NCBI GenBank assembly: GCA_029863245.1 | Contig: JAOTVV010000012.1 | Location: forward strand, 1-64,000 | From: Gemmatimonadota bacterium | GTDB lineage: Bacteria > Gemmatimonadota > Gemmatimonadetes > Gemmatimonadales > GWC2-71-9 | Direction of reading: 5' to 3' | Length of the DNA stretch: 64,000 nucleotides | Made by a program: the position numbers and the translations under genes | Shown: piece by piece, positions 31,788 through 40,953 of the stretch | Layout of the letters: each line of letters opens with the position of its first letter | Numbering within the stretch: the stretch's first letter is position 1 | The notes under the pieces: generated by a model | What the model was told of the DNA's origin: nothing | The model's input: only the letters and a program-made list of their open reading frames with translations | Database searches by the model: none

Positions 31788-33467
31788 TCAGGCCCTCGCA
31801 GGCCGCAGTACCCGGCCCGGCAGCGCGGCGGTGCGTTCGCCGCCCTCGAGCGCGAACGCTCCGTTCACGAGCACGTGCACGATGCCGACCGGATACTGGT
31901 GGGGTTTTGAGAATGTCGCCGTGTCGGCAACCGTGTCCGGATCGAAGACGACGAGGTCTGCGAAGGCGCCCGGCGCAACGGCGCCCCGTCCGTCGAGCCG
32001 CAGACGTCGCGCGGGCATCCCGGTCATCTTGTGAATGGCGGTCTCGAGCGGCATCGCGTTGCGCTCCCGGCAGTAGTGCCCCAGAACGCGAGGGAACGTT
32101 CCGAAGCTCCGCGGGTGCGGGGTTCCCGAGGCGAGCGGGCCGGACGTGGCCAGCGCCGAGCCGTCGGAGCAGATCATGCCCAGTGGATGCGCGAGGAACG
32201 CCTGCGTGTTCTCCTCGCTCATTCCGAAACCCACCATGCCGGTGCGTCCGCGATCGTCCCGGATGATGCGGAGGAGCAGGTCGTAGGGTTCCTCGTTTCG
32301 TTCGGTCGCGAGCGCGCCGAGCCGGCGGCCCACGGCCCAGCCGACGGACTCGTCTGCCGTCGAGGTGATCTGCACGGCATCCCAGCTCCCGAGCTGGGCG
32401 ATCTTGCTCCGAACAGCCCGTTCGAGGGCGACGGCCAAGTCTGGTGAGGCGAGCCGACCGAGGAGGCCGTCGATCCCACCGTCGCGCGCCCAGACCGGAA
32501 ACAGCGAGGTGAGCCCGGTGCTGTAGGCCACGTAGGGGTAGCGGTCGTAGGTGACGTCGATCCCGTCCCTGCGTGCCGCCATCAGCGTGTCGAGGATCGG
32601 GGTTGCTTTCCACCAGTTGCGCTGACCCTGCGCCTTCAGGTGCGCGATCTGCACCGGAACGCCGGCAAGACGCCCCACATTGAGTGCCTCCTCGACGGCG
32701 GCGGCGAGATGGTCGTCTTCATTGCGCATGTGGGAGGCATACGGTAGCCCGGTTCCCTGGAGTGCCGCGGCCACGGACACCAGTTCCTCCAGGTTGGCGA
32801 ACCCGCCTGGAACGTATTCGAGCCCGGTCGAGACGCCGCACGCGCCAAACGCGAGCGCCTCCTCGGCGAGACGGCGCATTGAGGCCAGTTCGTCTGGTGT
32901 GGCCGGCCGGTTCTCGTCGCCGATCACGAACGCGCGAATGGTGCCATGCCCGACCATACTCGCCAGGTTCACCGCCGTGCCCCGCCGCTCGAGCTGCGCA
33001 AAGAAGCCCGCCAGATCGCTGAAGGTCAGGTCGATGCCGTGCCGCTCGCGATAGCGCTCCCGCACCATTGTGGCCGTCTCGGGGCTCCACGGACCTATCG
33101 AGCTGCCGTCCTGGCCGGTGACCTCCGTCGTGACACCCTGACGGATCTTGCTCTCAGCCAGCGGGCTTACGAACAGGTCGAGGTCGGTGTGCGAATGGAT
33201 GTCGACGAAGCCCGGTGCGACTGCCAGCCCCTCGACCGAGACCTCGACTGACGTGGTGCGACGGATCCGTCTCGCCACGTCGGCAATGTGGTCGCCCACC
33301 ACCAGCACGTCCGCCTCGATCGGGGAGGCGCCGGTACCGTCGAACACGAGGCCGCCACGAAACAGCACGTCCGCGAGGTGGTCAGCCGCCCCACGGGCAC
33401 GGCGTGGGCGCGTCGCGATCCCGGTGGCGAACGCGGCGGACGCCCGGACGAAATCCCTGCGTCTCAT
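31788..33467 (-). CDS. N-acyl-D-amino-acid deacylase family amidohydrolase, Tat-exported
   Basis: 559 residues of the amidohydrolase superfamily, D-aminoacylase branch, which hydrolyses N-acyl-D-amino acids. The metal motif HSHTDLD follows APGFVDI, and later STGLEYVPG, the SHMRNED segment, QIAHLKAQG and ICSDGSA match the family. The usual GNCG metal Cys site reads GQDG here. The N-terminus MRRRDFVRASAAFATG is a Tat-type signal, so it should fold with metal in the cytoplasm and act in the periplasm. It is third in a leftward operon after the amidase and a membrane protein. D-amino acid or peptidoglycan fragment turnover is likely. Confidence 0.88.
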   Translation of the reverse strand: MRRRDFVRASAAFATGIATRPRRARGAADHLADVLFRGGLVFDGTGASPIEADVLVVGDHIADVARRIRRTTSVEVSVEGLAVAPGFVDIHSHTDLDLFVSPLAESKIRQGVTTEVTGQDGSSIGPWSPETATMVRERYRERHGIDLTFSDLAGFFAQLERRGTAVNLASMVGHGTIRAFVIGDENRPATPDELASMRRLAEEALAFGACGVSTGLEYVPGGFANLEELVSVAAALQGTGLPYASHMRNEDDHLAAAVEEALNVGRLAGVPVQIAHLKAQGQRNWWKATPILDTLMAARRDGIDVTYDRYPYVAYSTGLTSLFPVWARDGGIDGLLGRLASPDLAVALERAVRSKIAQLGSWDAVQITSTADESVGWAVGRRLGALATERNEEPYDLLLRIIRDDRGRTGMVGFGMSEENTQAFLAHPLGMICSDGSALATSGPLASGTPHPRSFGTFPRVLGHYCRERNAMPLETAIHKMTGMPARRLRLDGRGAVAPGAFADLVVFDPDTVADTATFSKPHQYPVGIVHVLVNGAFALEGGERTAALPGRVLRPARA

Positions 33468-33483
33468 CGTGTCGTCTCGCGGA

Positions 33484-34662
33484 TCAGAAGTGCGCTTCGA
33501 ACAGGCGAACCTGCACGGCCGGGGTCAGGTGGATGCGCCCGTCGCGTGACAGCTGCGGCACGGCGGTCGGCAGCGGGACAGGTAGATCCAGCATCATGCC
33601 GCGATCGAGGGTGACGAGGGCAAGACGTGGTATAGCCGACGCCTCGCGGCGCTCGATGGAGCGCCGTGGGCTCAACAGGGTGGCCCCGAGACCCAATCCG
33701 AGTGTCGCTCCTGCCGTGGGGATCGCGACGGCCGCTTGATTGTCGTTCACGTCGAACAGGAGATCCAGTCCGAGGCCGGCAATGCCGCCGGCCAGTCCCG
33801 CGGCCGACGTGATCCTGACCTGGCTCGGTGTCGGCCGCCAGGCGCTGGCGATGGGCAACGCGGCAGCCATGAACGCATTTCCCCCGAGCAAGGTCGTCGT
33901 GAGCAGCGCGTTGTTTTCGGCGCCCGCCAGTACGCCGGCGGCGAATCCGTACCAGGTGCCCCAGAGGCTCGCGTGCCGAATCAGCGTGGCCGTTCCGTTG
34001 TCCACGTCGACCCGGGAGAGCGCCAACCCCGTGCCGATCCCGGCCACACCGCCGACGAGGAGCGCCGCAAATACGGCTTCGCTCGGCGAGGACGAGTCGC
34101 AGACTTCCCCGGTTGGAGTCTGGAAACAGAACTCGTCATCCCCGACGCCCAACACTTCGCGCCATCCGGCCGCCTGCCAGCTGAGCCAGACGGTGCTGAG
34201 CGAGTACAGACCGGCCTGACCGGCCGTCAGGGGTGTCGCGCCCGCGTACGCGCGGGAGGCGAAGAACCCCAGAGGGGCACCGACGAGGAGGCCGGCACCG
34301 TACGGCGTCGCGCTCTCGGCCCCGAGTGCGGCCGGGGTGGCGATCCCGAGCCAGCTCAGGAAGAGGGTGTTCCACACCACGAACCCCGTTCGTCCTCCAC
34401 CGAGCGTCATCGACCTGCGGAGTCCCGCGAGAAGATCGGCGGCGCGAGCGGCCGCCGGGGTTCCGGGGTATCGGTCCACGACGTAGCGGAGCAGCTCCTC
34501 GGCCAATTCATAGCGGCCGCTGGCGTCGAGCTCGCGCGCCGTCTGCACGAGGATCGCGGCCGTGTCGGCTGGTGTCTGCTGGGCCGCCGCTGTGGTGGTG
34601 TGGAGGGTGACGGCCGCGAGGCCAAGGCACAGCGCGAGGAGGAACGAGCGAAGGCGTCGCAT
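33484..34662 (-). CDS. Exported TPR/multi-helix membrane protein of unknown function
   Basis: 392 residues: signal peptide ending AAAQQ, a short TPR-like pair (about 30-80: LDASGRYELAEELLRYVVDRYPGTPAAARAADLL), then a long Gly/Ala-rich region with several weakly hydrophobic segments and a C-terminal beta-like end (GRIHLTPAVQVRLFEAHF). I do not recognise the family. The ending in aromatic Phe is like outer-membrane proteins, but the middle looks helical. It lies 6 bp after the amidase gene and 16 bp before the D-aminoacylase gene, so it likely serves the same process. Confidence 0.65.
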   Translation of the reverse strand: MRRLRSFLLALCLGLAAVTLHTTTAAAQQTPADTAAILVQTARELDASGRYELAEELLRYVVDRYPGTPAAARAADLLAGLRRSMTLGGGRTGFVVWNTLFLSWLGIATPAALGAESATPYGAGLLVGAPLGFFASRAYAGATPLTAGQAGLYSLSTVWLSWQAAGWREVLGVGDDEFCFQTPTGEVCDSSSPSEAVFAALLVGGVAGIGTGLALSRVDVDNGTATLIRHASLWGTWYGFAAGVLAGAENNALLTTTLLGGNAFMAAALPIASAWRPTPSQVRITSAAGLAGGIAGLGLDLLFDVNDNQAAVAIPTAGATLGLGLGATLLSPRRSIERREASAIPRLALVTLDRGMMLDLPVPLPTAVPQLSRDGRIHLTPAVQVRLFEAHF

Positions 34663-34668
34663 AGAGCG

Positions 34669-36387
34669 CTAGGCGAATGCGGCCGGCCGCCGAAGGTGGA
34701 AACCGGTCGCGTCCTGATACACCTTCGCCACCGCCAGCAGCTCGGCTTCCCCGAACAGCTTGGCGATGAACGAGATGCTGACCGGTGTGCCGTCGTCCCG
34801 GAACCCGTTGGGGACGGTCATGGCTGGGTGACCCGTGAGATTCGTCGTGAGCAGCACGGTTCCGCCGTAGGACGGGGTGATGAAGACGTCGATGCCGTCC
34901 ATGACCGCGTCCATGCTTCCCATGAGCATGGTGCGGACGCGATTGGCCTTGATGTACTCGACGGCCGGAATGAGGCGGGACTGACGGAAGTCGTTGGGCC
35001 AGGCCTGTTCCACCTGGCGGACCATCAGGTCGTCTCGGTTGCTGCGCGTGAGGTCGTCGAACGCGGCGGCGGCTTCGGCGCTGAGGATGAACCTGAGCGC
35101 ATCCACCGGAACGTCGGTCGGAAGCTCCACGGGGAGCAACTCCACGCCCAGGTTCCGGAGCACGCCGAGGGCTGGTGTGTCGAAGTCGGGTCCCTCACGC
35201 TCGCCTTCGAAGGCGCTCTTGTAGTATCCGATGCGCAGGGACGTGATGGGGAGTCGCGCGTCCCAGTCAAACGGGAGGTCGCGCACGGTGGGGTCTTTGC
35301 CATCCGCACCGTGGATGGCCTCGAACACCAGAGCACAGTCTTCCACGGACCGGCAAATCGGTCCGAGCTTGTCCATGGTCCAGGAGAGGGCCATGGCGCC
35401 GTGCCGGCTCACACGCCCGAACGTGGGTCGCAGGCCGGTCGCGCCGCAGCGGGTGGCGGGAGACACGATCGAGCCCAGGGTCTCGCTCCCGATGCTGAAG
35501 CCCACGAGACCGGCCACGGTGGCCGATGCCGGCCCTGCCGACGATCCGGAGGATCCCTGTTCCAGCTTCCACGGGTTGCGGGTCTTGCCCCCGAACCACA
35601 CGTCTCCCCAGGCGAGCGCCCCCAGCGTGAGCTTCGCGATCAGCACGGCACCCGCCTCTTCCAAGCGCCGCACGACCGTCGCGTCATAGGGGATCGTCTG
35701 CTCCTCGTAGGGCTTGGCACCCCAGGTCGTCCGGTACTCGTCTTCGGCCAGCAGGTCCTTGGCACCCCACGGAATGCCGTGCAGCGGGCCCCGCACCAGA
35801 CCCCGCGCCAGTTCCGCGTCCGCGCGCCTCGCCTGACGCAGCGCCAGATCCTCGGTCAACGTAATGACGCACTCGAGTCGCGGTCCGAACCGTTTCAGCC
35901 GATCGAGATACATGCTCGTGAGCTCGACCGAGGTCACCTGGCGAGTCCGCAGCAGCTCTCCCATGTCGGTGATCGACCAGAACGCGACGGCCTCCAGGTT
36001 CGCGGGTCGCGTGACGGACCGCCGAGTGCGTCGCCGCTCGCGCCGTGCGACCGTCGCAGGTCGTCCCGGGAGGACCGGATCGAATCGAACTGCGGGCGGC
36101 ACCTCGTTGGGGATGCTCACGGCCCGGAGTTTCTCGTAGGCCTCGAGATTGGAGTTGATGCCGTCCAGCATGAGCTCGCGCTCGGCATCGGTGAACTCGA
36201 GTCCCGCCACGGCTTCGGCGTTGGCGAGCATCTCTTTGGTGATCTTGCCGCCCTGGGCGAGCGCCCAGAGGGTAGCTGGGAAGGCCGTGCCACCCAGACC
36301 GATGCCGGAGAGATACGCCATGAATCGGCGGCGGGCGATGGGGGCGTGTGCGGTTCTGCCGCTCGGTGGAGTCGTTCGCTGTTCCAT
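34669..36387 (-). CDS. Amidase-signature family enzyme, Tat-exported
   Basis: 572 residues of the amidase signature family, which hydrolyses C-N amide bonds with a Ser-cisSer-Lys triad. Lys is in GIPWGAKDLL, the cis-Ser in GSSGSSAGPAS and the nucleophile in GSETLGSIVSPA. RRRFMAYLSGIGLGG near residue 19 is a twin-arginine signal, followed by an extra N-terminal region of about 130 residues. Its export together with the D-aminoacylase downstream suggests stepwise breakdown of amides or peptides outside the cytoplasm. First gene of the three-gene operon. Confidence 0.88.
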   Translation of the reverse strand: MEQRTTPPSGRTAHAPIARRRFMAYLSGIGLGGTAFPATLWALAQGGKITKEMLANAEAVAGLEFTDAERELMLDGINSNLEAYEKLRAVSIPNEVPPAVRFDPVLPGRPATVARRERRRTRRSVTRPANLEAVAFWSITDMGELLRTRQVTSVELTSMYLDRLKRFGPRLECVITLTEDLALRQARRADAELARGLVRGPLHGIPWGAKDLLAEDEYRTTWGAKPYEEQTIPYDATVVRRLEEAGAVLIAKLTLGALAWGDVWFGGKTRNPWKLEQGSSGSSAGPASATVAGLVGFSIGSETLGSIVSPATRCGATGLRPTFGRVSRHGAMALSWTMDKLGPICRSVEDCALVFEAIHGADGKDPTVRDLPFDWDARLPITSLRIGYYKSAFEGEREGPDFDTPALGVLRNLGVELLPVELPTDVPVDALRFILSAEAAAAFDDLTRSNRDDLMVRQVEQAWPNDFRQSRLIPAVEYIKANRVRTMLMGSMDAVMDGIDVFITPSYGGTVLLTTNLTGHPAMTVPNGFRDDGTPVSISFIAKLFGEAELLAVAKVYQDATGFHLRRPAAFA

Positions 36388-36510
36388 TCCCGGGCCGATG
36401 GTCGGGGTGCAGGGCGATGTGAGGACCGTAGGTTGACCGGGCAGCGGCGGTCGTTCACAAAAGCTACGATGCCGCCACGCGGGCGCCAGGTTGAGGGCGG
36501 TCGCCCCCGC

Positions 36511-36921
36511 TCACGAAGTGAGACCCGCCAGCACCCTCTCGACCCTGGATCGTACATCTTCGGCCAGCGGTTTCACGCTCGTCTTCCCCGTCATGGCCAG
36601 CTGCCTGACCGGGTCGATGGCGGCAACGACGCTGCGTCCCGGCTGATCCGAGGCGTACACGATGAAGTTGCAGGGTAGGAGTAAGCCGATGTCCCGCTCC
36701 TCCGCCAGCGCCTGATGAGCCAGTGGGGGATTGCAGGCGCCGAGGATGACGTAGGGCCGAAATTCGACGTCCAACTTCTGCTTGAAGGTTCCCTTCACGT
36801 CGATCTCCGTGAGGACGCCGAAGCCCTCTTTTGCCAGCTCCTCGCGCGTGCGCGCCACGGCCTGGTCGAATGCCACGGGGATCTCGACGCTGAATCCGTA
36901 GCCTATGTCGTGCAATGGCAT
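36511..36921 (-). CDS. DUF302 family protein
   Basis: 136 residues. IGYGFSVEIPVAFDQAVARTREELAKEGFGVLTEIDV and LGACNPPLAHQALAEERDIGLLLPCNFIVY fit the DUF302 family, small proteins of unknown function often found near redox or respiratory genes. C and N in GACNP and the Cys in LLPCN are the conserved polar positions. The ATG at 36921 has GAGGAG upstream; the frame opens at 36972. It is divergent from the cytochrome oxidase operon. Confidence 0.85.
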   Translation of the reverse strand: MPLHDIGYGFSVEIPVAFDQAVARTREELAKEGFGVLTEIDVKGTFKQKLDVEFRPYVILGACNPPLAHQALAEERDIGLLLPCNFIVYASDQPGRSVVAAIDPVRQLAMTGKTSVKPLAEDVRSRVERVLAGLTS

Positions 36922-37031
36922 GACGTTGCTCCTCGTGATCGTGTGGAGGGCCGTACGGTGGGTGTTGGCCACGGTGATGGCCCATGTGGAAGATAGCTTG
37001 ACCGGGCTGTGTTCCGGCGAGTGGCCGTGCG

Positions 37032-37060
37032 TTGACCTAACGGGAGTCGACTGCTAGAAT
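37032..37060 (+). promoter_or_regulatory. Predicted sigma-70 promoter of the cytochrome oxidase operon
   Basis: TTGACC at 37032-37037 and TAGAAT at 37055-37060 are separated by exactly 17 bp, and the ctaC start lies 46 bp after the -10 box. Confidence 0.7.
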
Positions 37061-37106
37061 TCCGCCGCCTCGCCGGACGCGGGGCCATTCAGATAAGGAA
37101 AGCTTC

Positions 37107-38141
37107 TTGGCACAATCGTTTCCTCGGACAAGGAATTCGCACGGTCGCCGGTCGGTGGCGGTCCTTGTTGCGGTCCTCGCAATGGCGCTCGCGGCGTGCT
37201 CCCGCGAATACCCGCAGTCCGCGCTCCATCCCACGGCCGACTTCGGCGACCAGATCGACGTCCTGTTCCGCACCATTTTTTGGTGGGCGGTGGGTGTCTT
37301 CGTGATCGTCGAGGCGGCGCTGCTCTTCGTGCTGTTTCGCTACCGGGACCGCCCGGGCGCTGCGGATCCCAAGCGGGTCCACGGCCACACGCTCCTCGAG
37401 GTAGCCTGGACCCTCGCACCGGCAGTCGTTCTGGTCTTCATCGCGGTACCGACGATCCGGACCATCTTCCGGACCGAGGCGGCGCCGCCGGCGGATGCGC
37501 TCACGGTTGAGGTGATCGGGCACCAGTGGTGGTGGGAGTTTCGCTATCCCGACCTGGGCCTGGTCACGGCCAACGAGATGCACGTGCCCCAGGGGCGGGC
37601 GGTCGTGCTGTCGATGACGTCCGAAGACGTCATCCACTCCTTTTGGGCACCCAAGCTCGGCGGCAAGCGCGATGTCCTGCCCGGCCGCACCACCCGCATC
37701 GTGTTCACGCCCGATTCGATCGGTGAGGTGTACGGGCAGTGCGCGGAGTTCTGCGGCGAGTCGCACGCCAACATGCGGTTCCGCGTCATGGTGGATGCTC
37801 CCGAGGTGTTCGCCCTTTGGGCCGATCGGCAGCTGCAGCCCGCGGTCCCGGTCGATTCGCTCGACGAACCCCTGCGGCAGGGGGCACAGGTGTACCTGAC
37901 CAAGGGTTGTCTCGCCTGTCACGCGATCACCGGTGTATCGGCCGGTGTGCTCGGCCCCAACCTGACGCACGTGGGGAGCCGGACCACCATCGCATCGGGG
38001 ATCCTGCCGAATACCCCCGAGGGGCTCACGCGCTGGTTGCGGAACCCAGTTGGGGAGAAACCCGGAAGCCTCATGCCACAGATTCCGCTGACGGATGACG
38101 AGATGGCATTGCTCGTCGCGTACCTTCAGAGCCTGAACTAG
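37107..38141 (+). CDS. ctaC: Cytochrome c oxidase subunit II with fused cytochrome c
   Basis: 344 residues. Lipoprotein-like signal (LAAC, C31), two membrane helices (about 56-78 and 97-120), the GHQWWWEF motif (138-145) and the CuA centre H177, C212, C216, H220, M223 in QCAEFCGESHANM. A C-terminal class I cytochrome c has C268-x2-C271-H272 and an axial Met in GSLMPQIP. It accepts electrons from soluble cytochrome c at the membrane and passes them to subunit I. TTG start after AAGGAAAG. First of four oxidase genes. Confidence 0.95.
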   Translation: MAQSFPRTRNSHGRRSVAVLVAVLAMALAACSREYPQSALHPTADFGDQIDVLFRTIFWWAVGVFVIVEAALLFVLFRYRDRPGAADPKRVHGHTLLEVAWTLAPAVVLVFIAVPTIRTIFRTEAAPPADALTVEVIGHQWWWEFRYPDLGLVTANEMHVPQGRAVVLSMTSEDVIHSFWAPKLGGKRDVLPGRTTRIVFTPDSIGEVYGQCAEFCGESHANMRFRVMVDAPEVFALWADRQLQPAVPVDSLDEPLRQGAQVYLTKGCLACHAITGVSAGVLGPNLTHVGSRTTIASGILPNTPEGLTRWLRNPVGEKPGSLMPQIPLTDDEMALLVAYLQSLN

Positions 38142-38155
38142 GAGACACAGCCGGC

Positions 38156-39967
38156 ATGGCTACATCGGTTGCGCATCAGGCTCCGGGGGGCCCCGCCGCG
38201 CTGGGGTCACGAATCTGGAGTTGGGTTACCACGACGGACCACAAACGGATCGGGATCCTGTATGGGGTCACGGCGTTTGCGTTCTTCCTGCTCGGGGGCC
38301 TCGAGGCGCTGATCATCCGCCTCCAGCTCGCGTCGTCGGGCAACACTGTGGTGAGCGCCGAGGCGTACAGTCAGTTGTTCACGATGCACGGCACGACGAT
38401 GGTGTTCCTTGCGATCATGCCGTTGTCTGCCGCGTTCTTCAACTTCATCATCCCGCTTCAGATCGGTGCCCGCGACGTCGCGTTCCCACGGCTCAACGCC
38501 TTCAGCTACTGGGTGTTCCTACTGGGCGGGCTGTTCTTGAATGCGAGCTTCCTGGCGGGCGCGGCGCCCAACGCTGGCTGGTTCGGTTACGCCAACCTGA
38601 CGTCGACTCAGTACTCGCCCGGACTGAACATCGATTTCTGGGTCCTCGGACTGCAGGTGCTCGGGGTCGCCTCGATCGCGGCGGGCATCAACTTCATCGT
38701 CACGATCATCAATTTGCGGGCGCCGGGCATGACGCTGATGCGCATGCCGGTGTTCACGTGGATGAGCCTCGTGACCCAGTTCATCATCGTCACCGCGTTT
38801 CCCGTGATCACCGTGGCACTCGTCTTCCTGATGTTCGACCGGTTCTTCGGGACGACGTTCTACTCCGTCGCGGCGGGGGGTGACGTGCTGCTGTGGCAGC
38901 ACTTATTCTGGTTGTTCGGCCATCCCGAGGTGTACATCCTCATCCTGCCGGCGATGGGCATCATCTCTGACGTGATCCCGACCTTCTCGCGCAAGCCGCT
39001 GTTCGGCTACGCGGTCGTCGTGTATTCGGGACTCCTGATCGGTATCCTGGGCTGGGGCGTGTGGGCACACCACATGTTTCAGGTCGGGCTCGGGCCGATC
39101 GCGGACTCGGTGTTTTCCGCAACGACCATGCTGATCGCGATCCCCACAGGGGTGAAGATCTTCAACTGGATCGCCACCATGTGGGGTGGCAAGATCAAGT
39201 TCACAACGTCGATGCTCTTCGCCGTGGGCTTTATCGCCATGTTCATCATCGGCGGGCTCTCCGGCGTCATGCACGCGTCGCCGCCGGCCGACCTGCAGCA
39301 GACCGACACATATTTCGTCGTCGCGCACTTCCACTACGTGCTGTTCGGCGGGGCGATGCTCGGCATCTTTGCCGGGATCTACTTCTGGTGGCCCAAGGTG
39401 ACCGGACGGTTACTGAGTGAGCGAATCGGGAAGCTGCATTTCTGGCTGACCATCATCGGCGCGAACCTGTCGTTCTTCCCAATGCATTTCATTGGGCTGC
39501 TCGGCATGCCGCGCCGGATCTACACCTACGATCCCGCGCTCGGGCTGGACACGATGAACCTCGTCGCGACGATCGGTGCATTCACCATGGGATTGGGTGC
39601 CTTGGTGTTTGTGGTGAACGTCGTATGGTCGCGCAAGCGGGGGACACCGGCCGGGAACGATCCGTGGGGAGGGGCGACCCTCGAGTGGGCGATTTCCTCG
39701 CCACCGCCGGTCTACAACTTCTCGGTGATTCCCGAAGTGCGCAGTCGCCTTCCGATGTGGGCGGAAGACGGGATGACTCCGGTGCCGGAGACGCCGCCGT
39801 CACCCGTGCACGTTCCCGCCGGATCGTACTGGCCCGCACTGGCAGCTACGGGCATCATCGTGATGGCCATCGGCGCCATTCTCAAAACCCTGCTGATCAC
39901 GCTGGGCGGCGTGGCGGTGCTCGTGGTGAGCATCTACGCGTGGTCGTTCGAGCCGTTCGAGGTCTGA
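38156..39967 (+). CDS. ctaD: Cytochrome c oxidase subunit I
   Basis: 603 residues with about 12 membrane helices, the haem-copper oxidase catalytic subunit. MHGTTMVFLAIMP carries the haem a ligand, WLFGHPEVYILILPAMGI the CuB His with the cross-linked Tyr (A1-type), and VVAHFHYVLFGG the haem a3/a His pair. Reduces O2 to water while pumping protons. Begins 14 bp after ctaC and ends 6 bp before ctaE. Confidence 0.97.
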   Translation: MATSVAHQAPGGPAALGSRIWSWVTTTDHKRIGILYGVTAFAFFLLGGLEALIIRLQLASSGNTVVSAEAYSQLFTMHGTTMVFLAIMPLSAAFFNFIIPLQIGARDVAFPRLNAFSYWVFLLGGLFLNASFLAGAAPNAGWFGYANLTSTQYSPGLNIDFWVLGLQVLGVASIAAGINFIVTIINLRAPGMTLMRMPVFTWMSLVTQFIIVTAFPVITVALVFLMFDRFFGTTFYSVAAGGDVLLWQHLFWLFGHPEVYILILPAMGIISDVIPTFSRKPLFGYAVVVYSGLLIGILGWGVWAHHMFQVGLGPIADSVFSATTMLIAIPTGVKIFNWIATMWGGKIKFTTSMLFAVGFIAMFIIGGLSGVMHASPPADLQQTDTYFVVAHFHYVLFGGAMLGIFAGIYFWWPKVTGRLLSERIGKLHFWLTIIGANLSFFPMHFIGLLGMPRRIYTYDPALGLDTMNLVATIGAFTMGLGALVFVVNVVWSRKRGTPAGNDPWGGATLEWAISSPPPVYNFSVIPEVRSRLPMWAEDGMTPVPETPPSPVHVPAGSYWPALAATGIIVMAIGAILKTLLITLGGVAVLVVSIYAWSFEPFEV

Positions 39968-39973
39968 TCGTCA

Positions 39974-40558
39974 ATGTCGCACCCAGCCACCGCCCACCAC
40001 ACGAGCACGGGACTCGACAGCAGGAAGCTCGCCTTCTGGATGTTCATCGGGTCGGAGTGTTTGTTGTTCGGCTCGCTGATCTCGACCTATCTGGTCTATC
40101 AGGGACGGAGCGTCCAGGGGCCCACGCCCGAAGAGATCCTCAACATTCCGCTGACCTCAATCAGCACCTTCGTGCTGCTCATGTCGAGCCTCGCGATGGT
40201 GCTTGCGCTGGCGGCCGTCATACGCGGCGACCGGACGTGGTCGCGCCTGTGGCTGCTCGCCACCGCCCTGCTCGGTGCGGGCTTCCTCGGGTTTCAGGCG
40301 TACGAGTTTGTGACCTTCGTCCACGAGGGACTGACGCTGCAGACCAACCTGTTCGGATCGACGTTCTTCGTTCTCACGGGAACGCACGGTGCCCATGTGT
40401 TCATCGGTGTCGTGTGGCTGCTCACGCTGTTGGTGCGTTCCCTGCAAGGGAAGCTCGGGTCCGACAAGGCGATGAACGTGGAGATCGCCGGGTTGTACTG
40501 GCACTTCGTGGACGTCGTCTGGATCGTGATCTTCACGGTCGTCTACCTTCTCTCCTGA
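39974..40558 (+). CDS. ctaE: Cytochrome c oxidase subunit III
   Basis: 194 residues with five membrane helices, the short form of subunit III. GSECLLFGSLISTYLVY, TGTHGAHVFIGVVWLLTLL and the end EIAGLYWHFVDVVWIVIFTVVYLL are typical. Supports stability and proton supply of subunit I. Confidence 0.95.
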   Translation: MSHPATAHHTSTGLDSRKLAFWMFIGSECLLFGSLISTYLVYQGRSVQGPTPEEILNIPLTSISTFVLLMSSLAMVLALAAVIRGDRTWSRLWLLATALLGAGFLGFQAYEFVTFVHEGLTLQTNLFGSTFFVLTGTHGAHVFIGVVWLLTLLVRSLQGKLGSDKAMNVEIAGLYWHFVDVVWIVIFTVVYLLS

Positions 40559-40569
40559 CGGACGGCGCG

Positions 40570-40884
40570 ATGAGCGATCAACCCGCACACTCCGATCACA
40601 AGCACCCGAGCGTCGGGACCTACCTTACCGTAGCCGGTGTGCTGACAGTGATTACGCTCGTCGAGGTGGGCGTGTTCTACGTGCCCGCGTTCGCGCGGGT
40701 GCTGGCGCCGGTCTTGCTCACGCTGTCTGCGGCGAAGTTCGTCCTCGTGGTCATGTTCTACATGCATCTGAAGGGCGACCATCGGTTCTTCAAGCTGTTC
40801 TTCACGCTCCCGCTGGTGATCGCGGTCGTGGTCGCTGTCGCGCTCCTCCTCCTGTTCGGGACGGTCTCCGGCTCGCCATCTTGA
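40570..40884 (+). CDS. ctaF: Cytochrome c oxidase subunit IV
   Basis: 104 residues with three hydrophobic helices; HPSVGTYLTVAGVLTVITLVEV and LSAAKFVLVVMFYMHLKGDHRFF match the prokaryotic subunit IV (COX4/CyoD-like) family. The frame opens far upstream across ctaE, but the ATG at 40570 is 11 bp after the ctaE stop and starts the homology. Last oxidase gene. Confidence 0.9.
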   Translation: MSDQPAHSDHKHPSVGTYLTVAGVLTVITLVEVGVFYVPAFARVLAPVLLTLSAAKFVLVVMFYMHLKGDHRFFKLFFTLPLVIAVVVAVALLLLFGTVSGSPS

Positions 40885-40902
40885 GCGCGTAGGGAACGAA
40901 AC

Positions 40903-40928
40903 GGGGCCACGCCGATCGACGTGGCCCC
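40903..40928. terminator. Hairpin between convergent ctaF and membrane-protein genes
   Basis: GGGGCCACG / CGTGGCCCC, a perfect 9-bp stem with an 8-nt loop, 18 bp after the ctaF stop. No T-run; likely serves both directions. Confidence 0.6.
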
Positions 40929-40953
40929 CGCGGTTCAACGAACCGATCTCAGC

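Noticed and set aside
33736-36678. 980-codon plus-strand open frame opposite the amidase operon
   Set aside because: No recognisable motif, antisense to three supported genes.
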